The notes beneath the pieces are model-generated. The model was not told the origin of the DNA. It did not search any database and was given only the letters and a program-made list of their open reading frames with translations. A DNA stretch of 64,000 nucleotides from Mesorhizobium sp. C432A. GTDB lineage: Bacteria; Pseudomonadota; Alphaproteobacteria; Rhizobiales; Rhizobiaceae. How positions within the stretch are numbered: the first letter of the stretch is position 1; each line of letters opens with the position of its first letter. The translations under genes were made by a program, and so were the position numbers. Of the stretch, positions 9,838 through 18,600 are shown piece after piece. The DNA is taken from assembly GCF_030323145.1 (NCBI RefSeq), contig NZ_CP100470.1:2273001-2337000 (forward strand), read 5' to 3'.

Positions 9838-11838
9838 GTGGCTGCCAATCGTCGAAACGACATCTCATCGTCCGAGCGGGGGCTAGGACGGATTCTTGCG
9901 GCAGGCAATGCCCATCCGCGCACAGCTCTGCCTACCGTGGCAACCATCGTCACGACAGTAGCTGCGCTGTATTTCGGTCGTGAGGTGTTCCTTCCCATTG
10001 CCATCGCGCTGCTTTTGACCTTTGCGCTGGTGCCGATGGTCTCCGCACTGAAGCGTGTCGGCTTGCCTCGGCTGCCTGCAGTGCTTCTGAGCGTGATTGG
10101 CGCATTCGCGGCCCTGGGCCTGTTCAGCTTCATTGTTGCGACCCAGGTAAGCGAGCTTGCTCAGAACATTTCCGTCTACCAGACAAACATTCTGACCAAG
10201 GTGCGTTCCCTCAAGGAGACGGGCGTTGGTGGCGGCATAATTGCCAGGCTGAGCGGGGTGATCGAGCGCGTCGGTCAGGAGATCGACAAGCAGGATGTGG
10301 CGCCGCCTGCGGCCGACAAGCCCCGGCGCGAGCCTGTTCCCGTCGAGATCGTCGCCCGCGAGAGACCTCTGGAGGTATTGCAGAACATCATCGGACCGTT
10401 GATCAGCCCGCTGGCATCAGCTGGCCTGATCATCATCGTCGTCATCTTCATGTTGCTTGAGCGCGAGGATCTGCGCGACCGGTTTATCCGCCTCGTCGGC
10501 TATGGCGACCTCCATCGCACAACGCAGGCATTGCAGGATGCCGGCAAACGGGTTGGCCGTTATCTGATCATGCAATTGGTGGTGAACATCGTCTACGCGA
10601 TACCAATCGCGATTGGCCTTTGGGTGCTCGGCATTCCCAACGCGCTGCTGTGGGGGTTGCTGGCACTGGCGCTGCGCTTCGTTCCCTATATCGGCCCTGT
10701 TATCGGCATGCTGCTGCCCTTGTTTCTGGCCTTGGCGGTTGCGCCCGGCTGGTCGCTGGTGCTGTGGACCGCCGCACTGTTTGTCGTGATGGAATTGGTA
10801 ACCGGCAACGTCATCGAACCGTGGCTCTATGGCTCGCGCACGGGACTTTCTCCTTTGGCAATCATCGTTGCGGCAATTTTCTGGACATGGTTGTGGGGGC
10901 CACTCGGCCTGGTCCTTTCGACGCCGCTGACAGTTTGCCTCGTCGTCCTCGGGCGACATGTTCCGCAGTTCGAATTTCTCGACGTCCTGTTTGGCAACGA
11001 GCCCGTCCTTGAAGCTCACGCCCGACTCTATCAACGGCTCCTGGCCGGCGATCCCGACGAGGCAACTGACCATGCCGAGGAGATCCTCGAGGAGAAGTAC
11101 CTGATCGATTTCTACGACACGGTCGCCATTCCTGCTCTCCTGTTGGGCGAGCAGGATCGCATGCGCGGCGTGATGGGCGATCAACAGCGAAGGCAGGTGG
11201 CGGCGAGCGCCCAAATTCTTGTGGCAAATCTTGCCGACGATGCACAGGAAGAGGCAAGCGAGGAAGACGCGCCGACCACCACCGCGGAAGGGAGCGCGAG
11301 CAAGGAAACAGATGGCATCGAAGAGGAAGAGATCGAACTGCCCGACGGCAAGGACATGTCGGTGCTTTGTGCCGGCGGTCGCGGCGAACTCGACGATGCC
11401 GCTGCCGCCATGCTCGCTCAGGTGCTGGAGGTGCAAGGTGCTACGGTGGCGAAGGCCAGTTTTGTCGATATGGAGCCGGCAGGTATTCGTCGTCTCGAAC
11501 TAGAGGCGATCGACACCGTCGTGGTCGGTTTCCTGAACCGGGATTCGCTCAAGCATGCCCGCTTTCTGGTCCGCAGACTGAAGCGCGCCAAGGCAGGTTT
11601 GAGAATTGGGATTGTGTTCTGGTCAGACGCAGAGCAGGGCGATGTCGGGCAAGAAAGGCAAGCTTTGGCCGCCGACATCAGCGCCGATTTCGTAGCCCAC
11701 GGCATGGTCAACGCTGTGCTTGGCGCACTTTCTCCAGCGCCGGCCGTTCCCCTCAAAGTCGTTTCGAAACGCCGCGATCGACGGCGTCCGGCCCCTCGAA
11801 AACGGATCCCGGCCCAGGCAACGGCCGCAACAGCCTAG
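9838..11838 (+). CDS. AI-2E/PerM family permease with extra C-terminal soluble domain
   Basis: A 666-residue protein with a GTG start behind a GGGGGGA ribosome site. Residues ~30-390 are the AI-2E transporter (DUF20/PerM) fold: two N-terminal membrane segments, a soluble arm (about 100-185), then a membrane bundle with LRFVPYIGPVIG and LWGPLGLVLSTPLTV motifs. Family members export small molecules or act in Na+/H+ antiport; the substrate here is unknown. After the membrane part come ~100 residues (LFGNEPVLEAHARLYQRLLA) also seen in rhizobial homologues, an acidic linker (~465-500), and a separate alpha/beta-looking domain (~505-625) beginning MSVLCAGGRGELDDAAA. The last 35 residues are strongly basic. 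Confidence 0.85.
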   Translation: MAANRRNDISSSERGLGRILAAGNAHPRTALPTVATIVTTVAALYFGREVFLPIAIALLLTFALVPMVSALKRVGLPRLPAVLLSVIGAFAALGLFSFIVATQVSELAQNISVYQTNILTKVRSLKETGVGGGIIARLSGVIERVGQEIDKQDVAPPAADKPRREPVPVEIVARERPLEVLQNIIGPLISPLASAGLIIIVVIFMLLEREDLRDRFIRLVGYGDLHRTTQALQDAGKRVGRYLIMQLVVNIVYAIPIAIGLWVLGIPNALLWGLLALALRFVPYIGPVIGMLLPLFLALAVAPGWSLVLWTAALFVVMELVTGNVIEPWLYGSRTGLSPLAIIVAAIFWTWLWGPLGLVLSTPLTVCLVVLGRHVPQFEFLDVLFGNEPVLEAHARLYQRLLAGDPDEATDHAEEILEEKYLIDFYDTVAIPALLLGEQDRMRGVMGDQQRRQVAASAQILVANLADDAQEEASEEDAPTTTAEGSASKETDGIEEEEIELPDGKDMSVLCAGGRGELDDAAAAMLAQVLEVQGATVAKASFVDMEPAGIRRLELEAIDTVVVGFLNRDSLKHARFLVRRLKRAKAGLRIGIVFWSDAEQGDVGQERQALAADISADFVAHGMVNAVLGALSPAPAVPLKVVSKRRDRRRPAPRKRIPAQATAATA

Positions 11839-11967
11839 CCGCACCGCATGTCTCAGATTGCCGCGCCGGCGCTGGAATGCCTGGTGAGACGGCAAGATCG
11901 TCCCCCACTCGCAAGCCATGGAACAATCTCGCGGCCTTGCGGTTCCTAACATCGAAGGAGACCCCCC

Positions 11968-12126
11968 ATGCTTAGATTCCTTATCCGCCTTGGCGCGATC
12001 TATGCAGCGTTCCAGATCGGCAGAGAGTTCGGCCGCAAGGAGACCGAAATCATGCTCCTGCCGCCGCCCGTTGACTACGAGCGGCACCCGACGTCAAGAA
12101 ATGAAACCGAGTTCGGAGAGACATAG
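11968..12126 (+). CDS. Small hypothetical protein (52 aa)
   Basis: An open frame of 52 residues starting MLRFLIRLGAIYAAFQIG, with a strong ribosome site (GAAGGAG, 7 bp upstream of ATG). A single amphipathic/hydrophobic N-terminal stretch is followed by a charged GREFGRKETE segment and a polar tail. It could be a small membrane-associated protein. No family recognised. The good translation signal is the main support. Confidence 0.5.
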   Translation: MLRFLIRLGAIYAAFQIGREFGRKETEIMLLPPPVDYERHPTSRNETEFGET

Positions 12127-12398
12127 GACTGCTCAATCTGTCTGGTCGATCTGGCCCATGCTGGCGCCGTCCCTGCGCGGGGCGCATTATCGTGCGAACG
12201 GACCGGCCTCTTGGCTGTGCCAGGATGGATCCGGGTAATGCAAATTGAGCCGCTATCTCCGCCGCTCAAACGCGGCACAAAGAGGTTGACCGTGCGTCGA
12301 GGAATGTCTCTCGCAGATCTTGGCGTTGAGCCGATGGAGAAGGCATGACCAGCACGGGCAAGGCACGACCCTAAGAAAGTGGAAGGGAAGAAGCACTG

Positions 12399-12689
12399 GT
12401 GTTGTCAATTGCCAGGGAGACCGGCATCACCGAGGATCAAGCGCGCGACCTTGTTCGCCTGATCGGCACCGGCCGCAATTCGCTGCTCCGTGAGGCACGG
12501 CAGCTGCTCCGGCAGCGCCTGGCTAGTTTAGACCGAAGGTGCTCAGAGCACGGCTATCCCGTCGCCTTCTGCTGCCCGGCGGTCATCGCTTTGAGAGCCC
12601 GGACCACCTCTGCAGGTCCGGCGGGTTTCATCACTCTTACGCCGGACGAGAACGCTTCGGGGGTTTCCTCGAGCCCCAGGCCGGAATAG
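12399..12689 (+). pseudogene. Possible DUF3606-like gene remnant
   Basis: A GTG-initiated frame whose first ~40 residues (ARETGITEDQARDLVRLIG then NSLLREARQLL) resemble the helix-rich core of small DUF3606-type rhizobial proteins. From about base 12540 the frame runs antisense through the end of the response regulator gene and looks like read-through nonsense. I read it as a remnant that has lost its own 3' end. An intact short gene is less likely. Confidence 0.3.
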
Positions 12690-12922
12690 ACGATGAAAGG
12701 AACCGCCCGCCCTGCCAAGGTTTTTGCCGCGTCAACAGCCTCGCCGTCCGACAGCCTTACGTCCAGGATCGCTGCGGCGGGGGTATGGTCCGCAAGAAAA
12801 CGTTTCGCCTGGGAACATGTCGCCGCCAATGCCACGGCAAAGCCCGCCTCCGAAAGAGTGGACTCCATATCCAGTGCTATCAAGGCTTCGTCGTCGACGA
12901 CAAGGACCAAGGGTTTGCCCAT
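12554..12922 (-). CDS. Single-domain response regulator (REC only)
   Basis: A 122-residue receiver domain with acidic pocket D10-D11, phospho-acceptor D54 (AILDVRLSDG), S80 in the Thr/Ser switch position and conserved K99 (VMKPAG). No output domain is present, so it would act as a phosphate sink or shuttle, or by protein contacts. It is divergent from the HWE kinase that starts 156 bp away. Lone REC proteins paired with HWE kinases are common in alphaproteobacteria, so a kinase-regulator pair is plausible. Confidence 0.88.
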   Translation of the reverse strand: MGKPLVLVVDDEALIALDMESTLSEAGFAVALAATCSQAKRFLADHTPAAAILDVRLSDGEAVDAAKTLAGRAVPFIVYSGLGLEETPEAFSSGVRVMKPAGPAEVVRALKAMTAGQQKATG

Positions 12923-13077
12923 GCGCGGATGATCGCACGTTTGTAGATGGAAGACGAGTCGAGGCTACGACCCTTTTAGGGTCCGGTTCCCGTACGCAGC
13001 GGGTCGAGACCGCGAGCAATGGGAACCAACTGATCCAAGCCGCATTATATTTGGTTGGACTGGACAAGGTGTTTGGG

Positions 13078-14871
13078 ATGCATGAAGCAACACAGGCGAA
13101 TGTTGTCGCCTTCGAAAACCCGGGGGTGTCCAGCAATGACGGTCTGGATTTCGATTACAAGGATTTCTTCGAAAACGGCGCCGTTGCCCTCCATCTGGTG
13201 AACGCAGACGGCGTAATCGTGCATGCCAACCAGGCTGAGCTCGACCTTCTCGGCTATCCCGCAGAGGACTACCTCGGTTGCCACATCGCCGAGTTCTATC
13301 CCGACCGGGACGTCATAGAGGACATTTTGGGTCGCCTTGCCAATGGCGAGAAGATCGTAAGATATCCGGCGCGATTGAGGGCCAGCGATGGATCGATCAA
13401 GCACGTCGAAGTCACCTCAAGCGGACATTTCCGGGACGGCAAGCTGATCAACACCCGGTGCTTCACGGTCGATGTAACCGACTTGGTGCACACCCGCTCG
13501 GAGCTCAGGCAGCATGACAGTACCTATCACCAGATACTCGACGGCCTACCCGTCGCCATCTACACGACCGATCAGGATGGGACGATCACCTACTACAACC
13601 GCGCCGCGGCCGATCTGGCAGGCAGGGAGCCTGAGGTCGGCAAGGATAAATGGTGTGTGACGTTCAAGCTGTTCAGTGCCGACGGCAAGGAATTGCCGCA
13701 CGATGAATGCCCGATGGCCATCGCGCTCAAGGAGAACAGGCCGGTCCGCAATCAGCAAGCTGTTGCGCAGCGTCCCGATGGATCGTTTTTTCCGTTCCTG
13801 CCCTACCCGACACCGCTGCGGGACGAGCACGGCGCTCTGATTGGCGCCGTCAACATGCTGCTGGACCTGACGGACCGCCAGCGTGCCGAAGAAACCAGGC
13901 AGCACCTGTCAGCGATCGTGGAATCCTCATTTGACGCTATCGTCAGCAAGGATCTCAACACCATCATAAAAAGCTGGAACCACGGCGCCGAACGGCTTTT
14001 CGGCTATACCGCCGACGAAGCGATTGGCCGGTCGGTGACCATGCTGATCCCCGAAGACCATCAGGACGAGGAACCCCGCATCCTCCAACGCATTCGCCGC
14101 GGCGAGCGCGTCGAACCATTCGAAACGACCCGCCTGCGCAAGGATGGCAGCCTGGTTCCGGTTTCGCTGACGATATCGCCCGTGCGTAACGCAACCGGGC
14201 AGATCACCGGCGCATCGAAGATAGCGCGAGACATCACGTCGGCGAAGGAGAATGAATACCGCATCCGCATGCTGATGCGCGAGGTCAACCACCGGGTGAA
14301 AAACCAGTATTCGGTCATCCTGTCGATGATCCGGGAGACCAACAAGCGATCGGAGACGCCAAAACACTTTGAAACCCAGGTGCGCGAGCGCATCATGGCG
14401 TTGTCGCGATCTCACGACCTGCTTGTTTCGGCGGATTGGAAGGGTGCCACGATCAGCGACCTCTTGGCGGCCCAGGTCGAGCCTTTCCCGCGGGGGGATG
14501 TGATCGAAATGTCGGGCCCATCATTGGTGCTCAGTCCCAACGCAGTTCAGTATCTCGGGATTGCCTTCCACGAACTGGCGACCAACTCGGCCAAATACGG
14601 CGTGCTCTCAGGGGACAAGGGCCGGATTTCGGTCACATGGGGCATCACCGGTTCCGGTGCTTCGAGGCTCTTTCACCTCACCTGGGCCGAATCCGATGGT
14701 CCGCAGGTCCAGACTGTCGGACAAGGTGGCTTTGGAACCGTTGTGCTGAAGCGGGTTGCGCCCGCAGCGGTCAGTGGGCAGGGAATTCTCGAACACGGTC
14801 CGCATGGCATAACATGGAGCCTGGAAGCGCCTTTGGTTTCCGTGGCAGCTTCTGCCGACCATGAAGCTTAG
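13078..14871 (+). CDS. PAS-containing HWE-family sensor histidine kinase
   Basis: A 597-residue soluble sensor kinase. Three PAS domains occupy about residues 28-140, 150-270 and 277-390; the third has the ESSFDAIVSKD and GYTADEAIGRS pattern of energy/redox PAS domains. The HWE kinase core follows: phospho-His H405 in REVNHRVKNQ, N-box FHELATNSAKYG (497-508) and the WxE signature in LTWAESDGP (534-542). No membrane segment, so it senses a cytoplasmic cue. The ATG at 13078 has AAGGTG 7 bp upstream; the frame stays open further 5' but that part overlaps the response regulator gene antisense. Confidence 0.92.
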   Translation: MHEATQANVVAFENPGVSSNDGLDFDYKDFFENGAVALHLVNADGVIVHANQAELDLLGYPAEDYLGCHIAEFYPDRDVIEDILGRLANGEKIVRYPARLRASDGSIKHVEVTSSGHFRDGKLINTRCFTVDVTDLVHTRSELRQHDSTYHQILDGLPVAIYTTDQDGTITYYNRAAADLAGREPEVGKDKWCVTFKLFSADGKELPHDECPMAIALKENRPVRNQQAVAQRPDGSFFPFLPYPTPLRDEHGALIGAVNMLLDLTDRQRAEETRQHLSAIVESSFDAIVSKDLNTIIKSWNHGAERLFGYTADEAIGRSVTMLIPEDHQDEEPRILQRIRRGERVEPFETTRLRKDGSLVPVSLTISPVRNATGQITGASKIARDITSAKENEYRIRMLMREVNHRVKNQYSVILSMIRETNKRSETPKHFETQVRERIMALSRSHDLLVSADWKGATISDLLAAQVEPFPRGDVIEMSGPSLVLSPNAVQYLGIAFHELATNSAKYGVLSGDKGRISVTWGITGSGASRLFHLTWAESDGPQVQTVGQGGFGTVVLKRVAPAAVSGQGILEHGPHGITWSLEAPLVSVAASADHEA

Positions 14872-15063
14872 AAGCAGGAAGCAGCCCTGCAACGAGCATT
14901 CGTCAATTGGAAGCCCTTGATGCGGCCTTTGCCGAGCGAAAACCCCGTTTCCGCTAAAGATCGCCAGAGCCATTGCTAAAGTCGGCAGAGCAAATCACCG
15001 GCAGAGGGCGCATTTCGTTGCACGGAACGGGACAGGACCGGCGTAGCCAGAGGCGAGGTAACT

Positions 15064-15357
15064 ATGGACATCGACGAGTTCCGTGCGACCCTTCAGGGTG
15101 TAGAGCCCCCGGCGAATCTTGGGATGGCGCTCCACGCTCTATGGTGGGATAGACAGGGCGATTGGGAGCGGGCGCATGAGTGTGTGCAGGCCAACGAATC
15201 TGATCCGGCCTCTGTATGGGTTCATGCCTATCTGCACCGCAAAGAAGGCGACCTTTCTAATGCAGCCTACTGGTACCGCCGCGCCGGGCAGCCTGTGGCA
15301 ACTGGCAAGCTAGACGCAGAGTGGGAGTCGATTACAGAATCACTTCTTGCAGGATAG
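15064..15357 (+). CDS. Conserved hypothetical protein, TPR-like small protein
   Basis: A 97-residue cytoplasmic protein with the pattern MALHALWWDRQGDWERAHE, then WVHAYLHRKEGDLSNAAYW and YRRAGQP, which reads as two short helical TPR-like hairpins. This small family is widespread in proteobacteria, but no function is assigned that I know of. Ribosome site GGCGAGG precedes the ATG. It stands alone between the kinase and the autotransporter. Confidence 0.75.
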   Translation: MDIDEFRATLQGVEPPANLGMALHALWWDRQGDWERAHECVQANESDPASVWVHAYLHRKEGDLSNAAYWYRRAGQPVATGKLDAEWESITESLLAG

Positions 15358-15675
15358 TGAGGGTCGCCCAAGGGGCAGCCTAGCGCCTCATCGCCCCGTA
15401 GAGGCGAAACTCACCTCCGCCCGATGGGATCGGCTGGGCCCAGGAGGTCCGAACGTTTCCGCATAAATTCATGCAGCGAGATTGTTCTCGCGATTCCGTA
15501 AGGTCTCTGTTTAATAAGCTATATCTAATATTGACTATTTTCTGTCGCTCAAAAGTCGCAGACTTCATTTTACTGATCACCGTTAGCTTCTTGGTAGCTC
15601 TCACGACTATAAACTTCTTGCGGGCGAATAGCTTTCATGCTGCCTTCGCGCACTCAGGAATCAGGGAGCTTAGGC
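15358..15675. other. Intergenic stretch upstream of autotransporter
   Basis: No convincing gene. The second half (about 15465-15640) is much richer in A+T than its surroundings, as expected for a promoter region. TATAAA at 15608-15613 could be a -10 element, but no good -35 stands at the right distance. A short hairpin (CGCCTC 15384-15389 with GAGGCG 15401-15406) lacks a T-run and is not called a terminator. Confidence 0.4.
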
Positions 15676-18600
15676 ATGGCGGAGCGGATTGCGCGTGATG
15701 GGTTTTGGGTTTTGCATCTCGCGCGCTTGCCGCAAGTCGTGTCGCTTCGCTCCGGCACTTCCGCCTTGACGATCCTAACTGTTGCCCTTGCGCTGAGCGC
15801 CGCGCCGGCTCGGGCCGATGGCGGCAATGGTAGCAGCGCAGGCGCTGGACAAGGTGGCGTTGACGGCGCGCTCGCGAGTGCCACGGGTCAGAATGCCGCC
15901 AATGGCGCGACCGCTGGTGGCGGTGGTGGCGGCATTGACCTCACGACGGGTGACGGGGCGCCAGGAGGATCGGGAGCGGTAAGTGGGACAGCCAACAACC
16001 CAAATGGCGTTGCCGGTGCCACTGGTGCTACGGGTCTGGTCATCTCGACAGACGGGACCATTGCAACCAGCATCAGCGGCGGGGCCGGCGCTTTGGGCTC
16101 CCCTGGCACGAATGGTGTCGTCAGGAGCGGCGGCGGTGGCGGTGGCGGTGTGGGCGTCAGTGCCACGGCCGACGTTACAGTCAATGGCACAGGATCGGTG
16201 AGTGGTGGCACTGGCGGCCGAGGTGGGACCAATGGCAACAGCGGCAGCGGTGGTGGCGGCGTCGGCATATTCTCGTCCGCAAACGTGTTTGTAGAGGCGG
16301 GCGGCAGCGTTACCGGCGGCACGAGTCTCTCCACAATTGGGGTCCAAGCAGGTGGTGGCGGCGGCGCAGCTGCCATCGTCCTGATGGGCGGCGGGACAAT
16401 CCAGAACCGCGGGAATCTGCTCGGGGGTGCCGGTGGAAGAACAGTTCTCGGCGGCGGTGGGGACGGTGGCGCCGCTGTTCTGCTGCTTTCAGGTGGAACC
16501 GTCATCAACAAGCTAGGTGCGACGATCGTTGGCGGCAGTGGCGGTCAGGGCTCCTTGGCAGGCGGCGATGGCGCCGCAGGGATCAAGGGCGCCAACATCG
16601 CGGTCATCAATGCGGGTACGATCAGCGGCGGTGCCGTCGGCACCGGTGGCGGAACGCCGGCGGCCGGCAAAGCCATCCAGTTCACCGGCGGCGTCAATTC
16701 GCTGGAGATTCAGGCCGGCTCCACCATCACAGGCAATGTGGTCGCTTTCAGCGCCGCGGATACATTCAAGCTGGGTGGCGATATCAGCGCCAGTTTCGGT
16801 GTGTCGCAGATCGGCGCTGGCGCCAAATATGACGGGTTTGGGTTCTACGAGAAAACCGGAAACAGCACCTGGACCCTAACGGGGACGACAACTGCCGTCA
16901 CGCCTTGGACCTTGTCCGGCGGGACCCTGCAAATTTCGAGTGACAACAATCTGGGCGCCCTCTCGGGCGGCTTGACCTTCGACGGCGGCACGTTGCGCAC
17001 GACCACCAGCTTCGCCACCAATCGCAATGTCCTGATCAATTCGACCGGCGGGTTCGACACGGTGGCAGGCACGCAGTTGGACGTGTCAGGCCAGGTGACC
17101 GGCACCGGCACACTGGTCAAGAGCGGCGCCGGCACGCTCAACGTCAGCAATTTGTCCAACAGCTATACGGGTGGCAACATCGTCAATGCAGGAACGCTTG
17201 CCGGCAACACCGTGGCGATCCGTGGCGACATCCTGGACAACGGCGCTGTCTCGTTTCTCGACCTCGGCCCCCACACCTTCGGCGGAAATATCTCCGGCTC
17301 GGGCAGCGTCGACATCGAAGGCTTCGGCACGCTGACGCTGACCGGTGCCAACACCCACAGCGGCGGCACCAAGGTCGGGACCGGCAAAAGCATCTCGGTC
17401 GCGTCGGACCAGAATCTGGGTGCCGCTACGGGCCTGCTGACACTCGACGGCGGCGAACTCGGCACGACAGCAAGCTTCGCCATGAGCCGCGATGTCAAGC
17501 TCACTTCCGCCTATGGCTACTTCCGCGCGGCGGCGGGTACGACGCTGACCGCTAATGGCGAGCTGAGCGGCGTGGGCGGCGTCTACAAGGAGGGCGCCGG
17601 CACCCTGGTGCTCAACGGCGACAGCACCTATTCCGGCCGCACCACGGTCGACGGGGGCAAGCTCGTCGTCGAAGGTTCGCTTGGGAATACCGAAACGACG
17701 GTCAACAGCGGCGGCACGCTGGGCGGCTCCGGCTCGATAGGCGGCGCGGTGATCGTCGCCGATGGCGGCGTGCTGGCCCCCGGCTCCAGTCCGGGTACGC
17801 TTACGGTCGGATCGCTCAGCCTGAGCTCCGGTTCTATGCTCGACTACGAGCTCGGCCAGGCAGGAATTGTCGGCGGCGGTGTCAACGACCTGATCGAGGT
17901 GACCGGAGCGCTGACGCTGGACGGCAGCCTCAACATCACCGATGTAGGCGGCTTTGGCCCTGGCGTCTACCGGCTCATCAATTATGGCGGCGCCCTCACC
18001 GACAATGGTCTCGAACTCGGCAATCTGCCGGCCGGCGTCACGGCGGCCGATTTGACGGTGCAGACTTCTGTCGCCAACCAGGTCAATCTTATCAGCAGTG
18101 TCGGTAACGACCTGTTGTTCTGGGACGGTGACGCGGCCGGGAATGCCAACAACGATCTGGTCGACGGCGGCAACGGCACGTGGACGGCGACAAGCCTGAA
18201 CTGGACGACGAGCACCGGCCTGGTAACTGGCGCGATGAAGCCGCAGCCCGGCTTCGCCATCTTCCAGACGCTCGGCGGCACCGTCATCGCCGACGGCAGC
18301 GCCGGCGCGCTTGCGATTACGGGCATGCAATTCGCCGCCGATGGCTACCGCATCGAAGGCGAAGCCATCACGCTTGATGGCGCTGGCGGCGAGAGCATCA
18401 TTCGGGTCGGCGACGGCACGGTGGCCGGAGCAGGTTACACCGCCACCATCGCCTCCGTGCTAACCGGGACCAGCAGCCTGACCAAGACCGATGCGGGCAC
18501 GCTGGTGCTGTCCGGCGCCAACACCTACACGGGCGGCACCACCGTCCTGGGCGGCGTGCTATCTGTTTCAGCCGACAACAATCTCGGCGTTGCCGCTGGC

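Noticed and set aside
12724..13077. 118 extra codons at the 5' end of the HWE kinase
   Set aside because: They run antisense through the response regulator gene and contain no domain; ATG 13078 has a ribosome site and gives a normal PAS start.
15380..15604. 74-residue minus-strand frame before the autotransporter
   Set aside because: Lies in an AT-rich promoter-like region, no ribosome site, no family resemblance.
17086..18330. 414-codon minus-strand frame inside the autotransporter gene
   Set aside because: Mirror image of repetitive Gly/Thr codons; no motif, no ribosome site.
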